DNA of 64,000 nt from JAJZQZ01 sp963790415 (GCA_963790415.1 CAWBOK010000004.1:35464-99463); one strand, 5' to 3'; shown: positions 8,921 to 18,205, counted from the stretch's first letter. The notes: a model not told the origin generated them from the letters alone. Numbers and translations: made by a program.

Positions 8921-8958
8921 GATTCGTCGATCTCCTTCCGGCCACCCTGTTGCGGTCG

Positions 8959-10170
8959 CTATTGTCTTTCGGTGGCAGAGACGGGCGAGAAGGGCGGCGT
9001 GCCCGCTTCCCAGGCCAGACGACCGGGAACAGCCGACTCTTCCATCGCGTCCCGATAAGCGGCCATGATGTCGGTCGCAACCCGTGGCCACGCGAACATC
9101 TCCACTCCGGTGAAGGCCCGAGCCGTCAGATCTCGCCGCAGGTCGGCATCGCGCAACACGGCCAGAAGATTATCGGCCAACGCCTCCGGATCTCCCGGGG
9201 GCACCAAGCGACCCAGCCTTCCGTCGTCGAGCACCGCGCGATACGCGGGGATATCCGAAGCCACTACGGGTACGCCGGCCGCCATCCCCTCCACCAGGAC
9301 GATACCGAAACTCTCGCCCCGAAGGGAAGGCACGGCAAGGGCCTCGGCCTCTCCCATCTCTTTCATCTTCCCCTGCAGATCGACACGTCCCAGGGCCGCC
9401 ACATCGCGAAGCGGGCCGGAAAGGCGCGGCGTGGATTTGTCCACGACGTCCTGGACCTCCGATTCCGTGGCGCCCACCACGACCAAGCTGGCGGAAGGCA
9501 TGCGCTTCTTGAGGAGCACCCACGCCTGCAGCAACACGTCCAGTCCCTTGCGGCGGTCTGGTCGGCCGATGAAGATGACCCGCCCCGGCACCCGCTCTGC
9601 GGGACTATCCAGCACGAAGTCGGTCATGTCGACCCCGTTGGGGATGATCCGGAAATCTCCGGGGAAGAACTCGGCGGCATAGTCGCGCGCCAAGGGGGAG
9701 ACGGCGATCCGCACTGCCAATCGTTCCACTACCTTGCGCGCGAGAGGCAGGAACATGCGGTATCCCCACGTGCTCCCACCGGAACGGTGGAAGGTGCCCA
9801 CCACCGGCACCGAGCTCTGCATCACGGCGGACGCGGAGACCGAAGGAGTGCAGGGCTCGTGCGCGTGGATGAGATCGAACTCGTGGTCGTCGAGCAGACG
9901 CTCCATCCGCTGGAGCATGAGGGGCCAGGTGTTCACATGGGCCCGAGAGCCGTTCGAGTTCACCGCCACGGCCACCCCCACCGAGATGAACCGCTCGGGA
10001 CGGGGGGATTTGTCGCGGCGCCTGACACTGCCCGACGGCGCGATGATCCAGGCTTCATGCCCTTGCCCGTCGAGTTGGGCGGCCAAGTTCCGCACGTGTT
10101 CGTTCACCCCGCCGGGCACGGTCCACGAATACGGAGAAACCAGGGCTATACGCAAGCGACACCTTCCCAT
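8959..10170 (-). CDS. GT4 glycosyltransferase, PimA-like (phosphatidylinositol mannosyltransferase type)
   Basis: The 403-residue GT-B fold enzyme has the N-terminal LRIALVSPYSWTVPGGVNEH typical of actinobacterial PimA, DLIHAHEPCTPS, the donor-domain opening VIFIGRPDRRKGLDVLLQAW, and the EX7E-type segment SLRGESFGIVLVEGMAAG. PimA transfers mannose from GDP-mannose to phosphatidylinositol on the inner face of the membrane. The match to PimA at both acceptor and donor motifs is good, but the exact acceptor is inferred. Neighbours in the same operon are a UPF0104 flippase-like protein and a second GT4, which supports a glycolipid role. Confidence 0.85.
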   Translation of the reverse strand: MGRCRLRIALVSPYSWTVPGGVNEHVRNLAAQLDGQGHEAWIIAPSGSVRRRDKSPRPERFISVGVAVAVNSNGSRAHVNTWPLMLQRMERLLDDHEFDLIHAHEPCTPSVSASAVMQSSVPVVGTFHRSGGSTWGYRMFLPLARKVVERLAVRIAVSPLARDYAAEFFPGDFRIIPNGVDMTDFVLDSPAERVPGRVIFIGRPDRRKGLDVLLQAWVLLKKRMPSASLVVVGATESEVQDVVDKSTPRLSGPLRDVAALGRVDLQGKMKEMGEAEALAVPSLRGESFGIVLVEGMAAGVPVVASDIPAYRAVLDDGRLGRLVPPGDPEALADNLLAVLRDADLRRDLTARAFTGVEMFAWPRVATDIMAAYRDAMEESAVPGRLAWEAGTPPFSPVSATERQ

Positions 10171-10224
10171 CGATCTCCTCGCCAGGAGTACCTCTCTAGG
10201 ATAGAGGACACGAGGGGCATTTTC

Positions 10225-11259
10225 CTAGTCCTCACCTTCACCGCATGACTGAGGCCCCAGCATCGCCGCCGCCGGGCGGCGATGGGTCGCGGTTCGCACG
10301 GCGAGCGCCAGCGCTCCCAGCGCCATCGGTATCACCCAGGTATATATGCGCCAGAGTACCAGGCTTGCGACCGTAAGATCCTGGGGTACCGACCTACCCA
10401 CCAGGCCCAGGTAGCCGATCTCGGCCACTCCCGCGCCGCCTGGGAGCGGCGACAGGGGCATGAGCATCTGCAACACCGCCTGTCCCACCACGATCGGCAC
10501 CAGCGACCCGCGCCAGCCCAACGCTAGGAGGATGAGCGGGATGAGAGAGAACATCGCTATCCAGTAGGTCAACTGAAGAACAGTCACCGCCGCCGCCAGC
10601 CGCACGCCGCCGCCTCGCAACATGCGGACTGCCTCGAAGAAATCCTCCAGACGGCGCCCCACCTGCCTGGGCAGACGGTTGACGCCAAAAGGCCACCGCA
10701 GCCACGCGGTCACGACGAGCCACGCAAGGATGAGCGCAGCAATGACAGCCAGGAGTATCCACCGCTGCAATGGCGTGAGTGCAGCAGCCCCGAGCGGCAG
10801 GAGGGCCGCCGCCGCCACTACGGCCAGAACCGAGATATGCACCATGGCCTTGACCAAGATGACCGAGGTGGACTGTGACAACGACACGCCCAGCCCGCGC
10901 AGCCTCATGATCTGGTAGGGAACCTCGAGACCACCGAACGAGGTGGCCCCCCCTATCAATGCGCCCTCTATGGCGACCCCGCCGGCTCCGAAGACCGACG
11001 TACACGTGGAGAGACGGCGGACCAGGATCGCAAGGGTGGCAGCGTCGGCGGCCAGCGCCACGAGCAAAGCCACCAGGGCCACCACCAGCCACAGGGGCTC
11101 GCTGGCCGTCCGGGTAGCCGCAGCCAGGTCGTTACCCGCGTGTGGGGCGAAGATCGCTATCGTCACGACCCCGACGGCCAACCCGCCGACGAGTCCCAGA
11201 GCCAGTCTGCGCCACGACAAGCCGGAGCTGGTTACGACCTCAGGTTCAGTCGTGCCCAC
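10225..11259 (-). CDS. UPF0104 / LPG-synthase-TM family membrane protein
   Basis: The protein of about 344 residues has seven or eight hydrophobic helices and the family motifs GALIGGATSFGGLEVPYQIM, VILVKAM and PLSPLPGGAGVAEIGYLGL. Relatives are the membrane parts of lysyl-phosphatidylglycerol synthases and flippase-like proteins, often beside glycolipid glycosyltransferases. The GTG start overlaps the end of the upstream GT4 gene by 14 bases and has AGGGAT before it. A longer open frame upstream is shadow. It probably moves or anchors a lipid intermediate for the flanking glycosyltransferases; no catalytic domain of its own is present. Confidence 0.78.
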   Translation of the reverse strand: MGTTEPEVVTSSGLSWRRLALGLVGGLAVGVVTIAIFAPHAGNDLAAATRTASEPLWLVVALVALLVALAADAATLAILVRRLSTCTSVFGAGGVAIEGALIGGATSFGGLEVPYQIMRLRGLGVSLSQSTSVILVKAMVHISVLAVVAAAALLPLGAAALTPLQRWILLAVIAALILAWLVVTAWLRWPFGVNRLPRQVGRRLEDFFEAVRMLRGGGVRLAAAVTVLQLTYWIAMFSLIPLILLALGWRGSLVPIVVGQAVLQMLMPLSPLPGGAGVAEIGYLGLVGRSVPQDLTVASLVLWRIYTWVIPMALGALALAVRTATHRRPAAAMLGPQSCGEGED

Positions 11260-12525
11260 GGTTATCCCTGCACGTCTCGGCGCCTGCCGCGCGCCACAGG
11301 AGCTCTCGATAGCGCCGTCCCACGACCGCGGGGGCATGACGCTCCCGGGCGAGAGCCCTCCCCCGCCCACCCATGTTCCGCCTGCCGGCCGGACTCAACC
11401 GGAGCATCCTCTCCAAACCGGCGGCCACCTCGGATGCTGAGGATCCATTCACCACGATGCCCGTGTCCCCCTCGGCAACCGCTTCCGGCGCTCCTCCAGA
11501 GCGCCCGGCCAGCACCGGGAGGCCGGCGGCCGCGGCTTCCGCGAACACGATGCCGAAGCCTTCCACCTCCAGCCCACCCCAGCGCACGCGGCATGGCGAG
11601 GCGAAGACATCCGCGGCGGCGAGCCATTCCGTCACCTGTGAGTGAGGCAAAGCTCCAAGCAGATGGACACGGTCCTCCACCCCCAGACGCCGGGCCCTCC
11701 GCTCCAAGGCCGCGGCGAGACGACCACTTCCCACGAGTGCCAGCTGGAGGCCGGGATATCGAGGCGCGAGTAGCGCGAGCGCGTCGATGAGACGGTCCTG
11801 ACCTTTGCGCGGCACGAGCCGCCCGACACACACCACGAGCGAATCGGCGTTCCGCGCCCTCTGCCGCGCCGCCGTCAACGCAGGGGGTGCCACCGCAGCG
11901 GGTGCCGCGCCGTCGCGATCGGGCCCGTCCAGATCGAGAGTCGGGCGGAGGACGGCGATAGGCACCCTGCCTTTGACCACGCGTTCGGCGGCGGCGGCCG
12001 TATATCCACTGACGGTCAACAGAAGCGCGGCGCGACCCAAGACGTGACGCACCGCCGCTCCCGAGCCGGGAAGGGCCGCCGGCAGGGTCAACTCCGCGCC
12101 GGCGAGGAGCACGAGGTAGGGCAACCCAGTGCGCCGCGTCAACGCCGGACCGAGCAGACCGTTGGGCAACGTCTGGCCCAGTTGGACCAGGCGCAGATCG
12201 TGCTCGGCGATCAGCCGCCGGGCGGATCTGCAACAACGCGGGCGTGGGCAGCAGGATCAGAACGCGGGTGGCGCACCACTCGATACGGATGCGTGGCGTC
12301 GAACGAAGCCGCCCCGGGATGATGCGATGCCAGGATCACGACATCCTCCGGATCGAGCGTCCTGAGAAGCCCCCAGTAGTACGATTGGAACCCGCCCACC
12401 CGAGGGGGGAAATCCTGGGTGATGAAGAGCGATCGCGGCGCACGATCCGCGGGCGCACCGCTCACACCCTCCACGGCCCGCGACTTTCCGAGAGCGGGGA
12501 TGTCACTCGTCGTCGTCCGTGTCAT
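11246..12525 (-). pseudogene. GT4 glycosyltransferase interrupted by one frameshift
   Basis: The N-terminal part (ITQDFPPRVGGFQSYYWGLL) runs to a stop at about 12211. The rest of the same protein (RLIAEHDLRLVQLGQTLPNG onward) continues in another frame to 11246. The break is at about 12210-12222, in CCGCCCGGCGG, and one missing base restores a continuous GT-B protein of about 425 residues. The donor domain has VCVGRLVPRKGQDRLIDALA and VEGFGIVFAEAAAAGLPVLA. Its start overlaps the homocitrate-synthase-type gene by 23 bases and its end overlaps the UPF0104 gene. It would transfer a sugar to a lipid carrier. A sequencing error in the GC run is as likely as a true null allele. Confidence 0.75.
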
Positions 12526-13723
12526 CCGCCTGTTCCCGGCGCTGCTCCGTCAAGCGCAGGAAATCCTGGTAGATGTACATCAACTCCTTTTCAAAGAGGG
12601 CCCGCTTGAGATCCACCGACATGGTGCGGGTCATGGCCAGGATGTCGTTGGCCTCGGCATCTGTAAGATCGATCCCGAACTCCTTGAACTTGTACTGGAT
12701 CGTGCGGCTGCCGGAATGCTTGCCGACCACCAGTTGGCGGGCGAGTCCCACCTCATCGGGACTGAAGACTTCGTAGGTGAGCGGGTTCTTGATCACCCCG
12801 TCGGCATGGATACCCGATTCGTGGGCGAACACGTTCGTGCCCACGATGGCCTTCCAGATCGGGATGGCCCGGCTGGAGGCCCGGGCGACATACTCGGAGA
12901 TCTCGCGGAACTGACCCGTCGTGATGCCCAGGTCGTGCCCGTCGATGTACTTGAGGGCCATCACCACCTCTTCGAGCGCGGCGTTCCCGGTCCGCTCGCC
13001 GAGACCGTTCACCGACACGGTGACGTAGCGAGCACCGGCGCGGATGCCCGCCAGGCTGTTGGCCGTAGCCATGCCGAAGTCGTTGTGGCAGTGTACTTCG
13101 ACATCGATGGAGATAGCCTCGAGCACGGTCTGCACGCGCTGGAACGACATGAAAGGGTCGAGCAGGGACAACGAGTCGCAGAAGCGGAACCGTTCCGCGC
13201 CCAGCTTCTCGGCGGCGACGGCGAACGCCAGCAAGAAGTCGAGCGAGGTGCCCGACGCATCCTCGGCGGAGACCACGACAGGCAGACCCGCGTCTCGAGC
13301 GGCGGTGACGGCTTCCCCGACCGTCTCCAGGAGCCAGGTGCGGTCTCGGCCGTACTTCTTCTGGATGTGCCGGTCGGACGTGCTCATCGAGATGACGACT
13401 CCGTCGACCCCGCAATCGACGGCCATGCGGATGTGCTCGGTGTCGGCATGGCAGAAGGCCAGGATGCGGGCCGACAATCCGAGTGAGGAGATCTCACTGA
13501 TCGCCTCCCGTTCTTCGGCGCACAACCAGGGACTCCCCGCCTCGAGCTCGTGCACCCCGATATCCGACAGTAGCTTCGCGATGCGCACTTTCTCTTGGTT
13601 GGCGAAGACCACGCCGGCGGTCTGCTCCCCGTCGCGCAGTGTGTTGTCGACCAGGAAGACCTCGTTCCGGGCGCCCGTGAACCGCGATTCGAACCTGCCG
13701 GCGCGCAGCGGGCTAGCTTTCAT
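12503..13723 (-). CDS. Homocitrate synthase / Re-citrate synthase family protein, copy 1 (canonical motifs)
   Basis: The 406-residue protein has a TIM-barrel with NTLRDGEQTAGVVFANQEK (residues about 27-45), VHCHNDFGMATANSLAG metal ligands (about 210), GNAALEEVVMALKYI and the subdomain motif GTNVFAHESGIHADG (about 295-309). Its length and lack of a LeuA regulatory domain fit NifV-type homocitrate synthase or the related Re-citrate synthases; it condenses acetyl-CoA with a 2-oxo acid. The substrate cannot be fixed by eye. The ATG overlaps the upstream paralogue by 11 bases. An isocitrate-type dehydrogenase lies in the same operon. An ATG 12 bases further upstream is possible. Confidence 0.85.
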   Translation of the reverse strand: MKASPLRAGRFESRFTGARNEVFLVDNTLRDGEQTAGVVFANQEKVRIAKLLSDIGVHELEAGSPWLCAEEREAISEISSLGLSARILAFCHADTEHIRMAVDCGVDGVVISMSTSDRHIQKKYGRDRTWLLETVGEAVTAARDAGLPVVVSAEDASGTSLDFLLAFAVAAEKLGAERFRFCDSLSLLDPFMSFQRVQTVLEAISIDVEVHCHNDFGMATANSLAGIRAGARYVTVSVNGLGERTGNAALEEVVMALKYIDGHDLGITTGQFREISEYVARASSRAIPIWKAIVGTNVFAHESGIHADGVIKNPLTYEVFSPDEVGLARQLVVGKHSGSRTIQYKFKEFGIDLTDAEANDILAMTRTMSVDLKRALFEKELMYIYQDFLRLTEQRREQADDTDDDE

Positions 13724-14987
13724 CGCCCACCTCACTCAACACGGCCGCGACGTCGGCGACGGCGTCTTCCAGTAGATCTCGACCCCCGAACTCCGCTTCT
13801 CGCAACTCCTCCCGCACCGCCCCGATCTCGGCGCGGTAGTAGTCGAGCAGCTCTTCGTCGAAGAGCGCCCGCTTCAGAGCCACGCTCTTCGAGCGGATAC
13901 GCACGATGAACAGCGCCGCTTCGTCATCGGTGATGGGGATGCCGTGTTCTGCCAGCTTCAGACGGAGGGTGGACGCACCCGAGTACTTTCCCAGAATGAA
14001 GCGACGCTGAAGCCCAACGGCCTCCGGGGGAAAGACCTCGTAGCTGCCGGGGTCGATCAAGCACACCGAGGAACGGTTCTCGCACTCGTACACGAACAGA
14101 TTGGCCCCCACGATGGGTTTCCACGCCGGTATGGGGCGGTCGGAGGCGATGGCCACGTACTCGGACAGTTCGCGGAACTTGCCGGTGTTCAACCCCAGAT
14201 CGATGCCCTCGATGTACTTGATCGCCATCACCACCTCTTCGAGCGCGGCGTTGCCCGCCCGCTCCCCCAAGCCGTTGACGGTGGTGTTGACGAAGCGGGC
14301 GCCCGCTCTGATGCCCGCGATGGCGTTGGCCGTGGCCATGCCGAAATCGTTGTGGGTGTGCATCTCCACGTCGATGCCGACCACGTCGATCACGGTCTTG
14401 ATCTTCATGAAGGTGTTGAACGGGTCGAGGATGCCGAGCGTGTCGCAGAAGCGGAGCCGGTCGGCCCCGGCGTCGCGGGCGGTGCGGGCGAAGCTCAGCA
14501 GGAACTCCATGTCCGAGCGGGAGGCGTCCTCGGCGTTGACCGAGACGTAGACGTTGTGCTCCTTCGCGAACGTCACCGCCCGCTTGACGTTCTCGAGCAC
14601 CCACTCCCGGCTCTGCCGCAGCTTGTGCTCGATATGGATGTCTGAGGACGACATGGAGATGGCCACGGCGTCCACGCCACAATCGAGAGACGCCTGCACG
14701 TCGGAGACCACGGCCCGATTCCACGCCAGGATGCTGCAGTTGAGGTCCAGGGCGGCGATCTGGGCCACCGCGATCTTCTCGTCTCCCCCCATGACAGGGA
14801 TGCCCGCCTCGATCTGATAGACACCCACCTCGTCGAGTAGCTTTGCGATGTGGAGCTTCTCTTCGTTGGCGAAGACCACGCCGGCGGTCTGCTCGCCGTC
14901 GCGCAGTGTCGTGTCGTCGATATGGACGTGCAGTGGGGTGCCGTCGAACTGCCGCTGTAGTAGATACCCCCCGAAATCTTCCCGCAT
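13713..14987 (-). CDS. Homocitrate synthase-family paralogue, copy 2, with altered HESGIH motif
   Basis: The 424-residue paralogue of the next gene keeps DTTLRDGEQTAGVVFANEEK, MHTHNDFGMATANAIAG and GNAALEEVVMAIKYIEG. Where copy 1 has GTNVFAHESGIHADG, this one reads GANLFVYECENRSSVCL (residues about 294-310). The conserved subdomain histidine and glutamate region is therefore replaced, and it may be a partner subunit or have another substrate. AAAGGAGG four bases before the ATG fixes the start and marks a strong ribosome site. It is first gene of the minus-strand operon, divergent from the Fur-family gene. Two-gene homocitrate synthases exist (clostridial nifV-omega/alpha), but those are split halves, unlike these two full-length genes. 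Confidence 0.83.
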   Translation of the reverse strand: MREDFGGYLLQRQFDGTPLHVHIDDTTLRDGEQTAGVVFANEEKLHIAKLLDEVGVYQIEAGIPVMGGDEKIAVAQIAALDLNCSILAWNRAVVSDVQASLDCGVDAVAISMSSSDIHIEHKLRQSREWVLENVKRAVTFAKEHNVYVSVNAEDASRSDMEFLLSFARTARDAGADRLRFCDTLGILDPFNTFMKIKTVIDVVGIDVEMHTHNDFGMATANAIAGIRAGARFVNTTVNGLGERAGNAALEEVVMAIKYIEGIDLGLNTGKFRELSEYVAIASDRPIPAWKPIVGANLFVYECENRSSVCLIDPGSYEVFPPEAVGLQRRFILGKYSGASTLRLKLAEHGIPITDDEAALFIVRIRSKSVALKRALFDEELLDYYRAEIGAVREELREAEFGGRDLLEDAVADVAAVLSEVGDES

Positions 14988-15094
14988 GTCGCCTCCTTTC
15001 GCCTCACGGCGAGGGCCGGAAGGAGTCTTCAGTCTATCATATGGTCCCGGGCGCTCCGGCCGCGGCTTCTGCCCTCCGAAGAGGCGCCGGGCGG

Positions 15095-15123
15095 TTGACA
15101 CGGATGGTCGGCGTCGGTATGCT
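15095..15123 (+). promoter_or_regulatory. Sigma-70-type promoter of the zinc-uptake operon
   Basis: TTGACA at 15095-15100 and TATGCT at 15118-15123 are separated by exactly 17 bases, ending about 30 bases before the ATG of the Fur-family gene. An AAGGGGGGCGC ribosome site follows. This is the clearest vegetative promoter I see in the window. A Zur operator overlapping it would be expected, but I cannot point to a convincing palindrome. Confidence 0.7.
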
Positions 15124-15153
15124 ACCGTCACTGGGTGACCACAAGGGGGGCGC

Positions 15154-15585
15154 ATGGACCTGGCACACGCCACCGATACTCTCCACAACCACGGACTGCG
15201 GCTCACACGGCTGAAGCGGGCCGTGCTCCAACAGTTCATGGACGGGGAGTGCGCTTTCACGGCCGAGGAGATCGGCGATCGCATGGGCTTGGGCGGAGAA
15301 CGCTCCGCTCTGTACCGCTGCCTCGCCTCCCTTGAAGAAGTTGGCATCCTGACGCGCCTGTACCTGGACGACGACTGTCGACGCTACGACGTGGCCGACG
15401 GATTCGGCGCCCATCACCATCATCTCGTCTGCACAGGGTGCGCGGCGATCCAACGGCTCGACGGCTGCCTTCTCGACGGGGCCGCGACCAGCCGGCTCTC
15501 CACCACCGGGTTCCTGGTGCGCGATCACCAACTGGTCTTGCGCGGGCTCTGTCCCGAGTGCCGCCGAGAGGCGGACGCCCCGTGA
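15154..15585 (+). CDS. Fur-family metal regulator (probably Zur-like)
   Basis: The 143-residue protein has a winged helix in residues 1-80 (LRLTRLKRAVLQQF, GGERSALYRCLASLEEVGIL) and the dimerisation/metal domain with GAHHHHLVCTGCAAIQ and a C-terminal CPEC, giving the paired CxxC structural zinc site. Fur-family repressors bind DNA when loaded with metal. The gene is first in an operon with a zinc-type ABC importer (GTGA overlap with the binding-protein gene), so zinc sensing is the best reading; manganese is the alternative. Confidence 0.85.
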   Translation: MDLAHATDTLHNHGLRLTRLKRAVLQQFMDGECAFTAEEIGDRMGLGGERSALYRCLASLEEVGILTRLYLDDDCRRYDVADGFGAHHHHLVCTGCAAIQRLDGCLLDGAATSRLSTTGFLVRDHQLVLRGLCPECRREADAP

Positions 15586-16571
15586 CCGCGCGCGCCCTCG
15601 CTCCGGCGCGGCTGGCCCTCCTGGCTCTCGTGGTGGCGTTCGCCACCGGGTGCGGGGGCCCGGCTGCCGGTACCAACGCGGGCTCCGACGCGGGCAAGCC
15701 CCTGGTGGTCACCTCCACGCCGCCTCTCTACTCCTTCGTGGCCAACGTGGCGGGCGACGCGGTCCGTCTCGAGAATCTGCTGCCTCCGGGCGCTTCGCCT
15801 CACCAGACCAGCTTCACTCCGGCGCAGGCCAAACTCCTGGCTCAGGCCGACCTGTTGGTCATCAACGGTGCCGGCCTCGAGCAGTGGGTCGCCGACATGA
15901 TCGAGAGCACGGGGCGACAGGACCTCAAGATCGTGGAGGCATCCAGCGGTCTGGACTTCCTCCGACCGAACGAAGCTATCCCGGTCCCGGGAAGCAGCGC
16001 GGACGCAGGAGAGCCCACCAACGTCGACCCGCACGTCTGGCTCGACGCCCGCAACGCCGAGCTCATGGTGGAGAACGTCCGGGCAGCCCTCACCTCGATC
16101 GACCCGGCCCGCGCCGCCGATTTCCAGGCCCGGGCCGCCGCCTACACCGCCCGGCTGAAAGCTCTCGACGAAGAGATCCGCCGAACGACCGCCGCGTTCC
16201 CCCACAAAGACTTCGTCAGTTTCCACAGCGCCTTCCAGTACTACGCCCGCGCGTACGGGTTGAACCAGGTCGCGGTCATCGAGGAGTTCCCCGGCAAGGA
16301 GCCCTCACCGGCCTACTTGGCGGGCATCGTAGACCTGGTGAAGAAGCTGGGAGTGACGGCCGTGTTCTCTGAGCCTCAGTTCTCGCCCCGCCCGGCGGCG
16401 GCGCTGGCACGCGAGACGGGAGTGACGGTCTACCAGGTGGATCCTGAGGGCCGCACCTTGTCGGCCGGGATGTACGAAGAGCTGATGCGCGCGAATACCG
16501 CCGTGTTCGCACAGGCGCTGGGAAGCGGCGGCGGCACCACCACGTCTGGCGGAGGCGGCAGCGGTGGATGA
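15582..16571 (+). CDS. znuA: Zinc ABC transporter substrate-binding lipoprotein (ZnuA-like)
   Basis: The 329-residue protein starts at the GTG overlapping the Fur stop. A signal peptide with lipobox ATGC (residues about 19-22) makes it a lipoprotein. Cluster A-1 metal-binding histidines appear in GASPHQTSF, DPHVWLDARN and FVSFHSAFQYYA, with the acidic ligand region AVFSEPQFSPRP. There is no long His-rich loop between the first two; the segment there is Gly/Pro/Asp rich. The tail is a Gly/Ser linker (SGGGGSGG) overlapping the ATPase start. It captures Zn(II) (or Mn(II)) outside the membrane for the ZnuC/ZnuB pair that follows. Confidence 0.87.
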   Translation: MTARALAPARLALLALVVAFATGCGGPAAGTNAGSDAGKPLVVTSTPPLYSFVANVAGDAVRLENLLPPGASPHQTSFTPAQAKLLAQADLLVINGAGLEQWVADMIESTGRQDLKIVEASSGLDFLRPNEAIPVPGSSADAGEPTNVDPHVWLDARNAELMVENVRAALTSIDPARAADFQARAAAYTARLKALDEEIRRTTAAFPHKDFVSFHSAFQYYARAYGLNQVAVIEEFPGKEPSPAYLAGIVDLVKKLGVTAVFSEPQFSPRPAAALARETGVTVYQVDPEGRTLSAGMYEELMRANTAVFAQALGSGGGTTTSGGGGSGG

Positions 16572-17331
16572 GCCGCTCGACTCGGCCGCGGTCGTTGTAC
16601 GCGACCTCTCTCTGCAGCTTGGTGGTCAGACCATCTTCGAGGACATCTCGTTCACCGTTGACGAGGGCGAGATCGCCATACTCATCGGACCAAACGGCGC
16701 CGGCAAGACCATGCTGATGCGGACGATGCTCAATCTCCTGTCGGCTCAGACGGGCAGCGTGGCGTTCTTCGGACGCGACAACCGCAACCTCGGCCCGGTC
16801 CGCCATCGCATCGGCTACATGCCCCAGCGACTCGACTTCGACCGCACCTTCCCCATCACCGTGTACGAGGTGATGCTGCTGCGCCTCAGGAAGAGCGGCT
16901 TCTGGAGCAACCGGCGCGCCCGGCGCGAGGCGATCTCGGCCACGCTGGCCCGCGTTCACGCCGAGAACCTCATCGACCGGCGGATCGGCCAACTATCGGG
17001 GGGCGAGCTCCAACGGGTCCTTCTGGCCTATGCGCTGCTCACCCACCCGGATCTTCTCCTTCTGGACGAGCCTGCCGCCGGTGTGGACGTGGCCGGCGAA
17101 GACACGTTCTACGCGCTCATCCACCACCTGCGTCACGAGGAGAATCTAACGGTGGTCATGGTGTCGCACGACCTCGACGTCGTGTTCCGCTACGCCGACC
17201 AGGTGCTCTGCCTGAACAGGCGTCTGCTCTGCACCGGTGCACCACACTCGGTGCTCGGCCCGGAGGTCCTCGAGCAGACCTACGGCTCGATGGCCGCGTC
17301 CTACCATCACCCTCACCCGCACCGGCACTGA
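16564..17331 (+). CDS. znuC: Zinc ABC transporter ATPase (ZnuC-like)
   Basis: The 255-residue ABC ATPase has Walker A GPNGAGKT (about residue 44), Q-loop GYMPQRLDF, signature LSGGELQR, Walker B LLLLDEPAAGVD and switch His in VMVSHDLDVV. The C-terminus is histidine-rich (YHHPHPHRH), which fits metal handling. The start overlaps the binding-protein gene by eight bases. It powers import through the downstream permease. Confidence 0.9.
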   Translation: MDEPLDSAAVVVRDLSLQLGGQTIFEDISFTVDEGEIAILIGPNGAGKTMLMRTMLNLLSAQTGSVAFFGRDNRNLGPVRHRIGYMPQRLDFDRTFPITVYEVMLLRLRKSGFWSNRRARREAISATLARVHAENLIDRRIGQLSGGELQRVLLAYALLTHPDLLLLDEPAAGVDVAGEDTFYALIHHLRHEENLTVVMVSHDLDVVFRYADQVLCLNRRLLCTGAPHSVLGPEVLEQTYGSMAASYHHPHPHRH

Positions 17332-17363
17332 GTCCGGCAGCCTGCCAGCCGCCCGTCACCCTG

Positions 17364-18188
17364 ATGCCCACCTTCCTCACCGACCTTCTCCCGTTCCTGG
17401 CGTACCCGTTCATGCAACGGGCACTCGTCGCCAGTCTCGCTATCGGCCTGTTGTGTGCGGTAGTGGGGGTCTACGTGACACTGCGCTCCCTCTCGTTCTT
17501 CAGCGACGCCATCTCGCACGCCGCGCTTGCGGGTATCGCTCTGGGAGTGCTCCTGGGCCTCGACCCGGTACTGGCCGCGGTCGTCTTCTGCGTCGTGGTG
17601 GCCGCCGGCATCACCTTTCTCACATTTCGCACCGACCTGACCTCCGACACGGTCATCGGAGTGTTCTTCTCGGGCTCCATGGCTCTCGGGGTACTGCTCA
17701 TCGGGCTGCAGCAGGGATATCAGACCGACCTGCTCTCCTACTTGTTCGGCGACGTCCTGGCCGTCAGCAACCTGGACGTGGCGTTGGCCATAGGCTTGGC
17801 GGTGGTGGTGTTGGGCGTGTTGTTCCGCTGGTCGAGCGTCTTGATCAAGATAGCGTTCAATCGCGATCTGGCGGAGGTCGAGGGAGTGCGGGCCGTCGCC
17901 TGGGACTACCTCTTCATGGTGCTCTTGGCCCTCACCGTCGCAGTGAGTTTGAAGCTGGTGGGGATCGTGCTGGTCAGCGCGCTCATCATCATCCCCGCGG
18001 CGGCGGCTCGGAACATGGCTCCCGACTTCCGGAGTCTGATGGGCCTGGCAGCCGCGATCGGCGTGTTGAGCGCCGCCAGTGGGCTAATACTGAGCTACTA
18101 CCTGGATACGGCTTCCGGGCCCACCATAGTCATGGTCGCCATCTGCGTGTTCATCGCGTCGTTCGCAGCCAGAGCGATCAGGAGATAG
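17364..18188 (+). CDS. znuB: Zinc ABC transporter permease (ZnuB-like)
   Basis: The 274-residue protein has about eight membrane helices in the ABC-3 family pattern: FMQRALVASLAIGLLCAVVG, LSFFSDAISHAALAGIALG, and the late VSLKLVGIVLVSALIIIPAA. It forms the membrane channel for the ZnuA/ZnuC pair 32 bases upstream. It is the last gene of the operon and is followed by a GC-rich hairpin. Confidence 0.9.
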   Translation: MPTFLTDLLPFLAYPFMQRALVASLAIGLLCAVVGVYVTLRSLSFFSDAISHAALAGIALGVLLGLDPVLAAVVFCVVVAAGITFLTFRTDLTSDTVIGVFFSGSMALGVLLIGLQQGYQTDLLSYLFGDVLAVSNLDVALAIGLAVVVLGVLFRWSSVLIKIAFNRDLAEVEGVRAVAWDYLFMVLLALTVAVSLKLVGIVLVSALIIIPAAAARNMAPDFRSLMGLAAAIGVLSAASGLILSYYLDTASGPTIVMVAICVFIASFAARAIRR

Positions 18189-18205
18189 GGGCGGCGACGG
18201 CCGGG

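Noticed and set aside
12419..13486. Long plus-strand open frame opposite the homocitrate-synthase-type gene
   Set aside because: Shadow of a well-conserved gene; composition-biased product without motifs.
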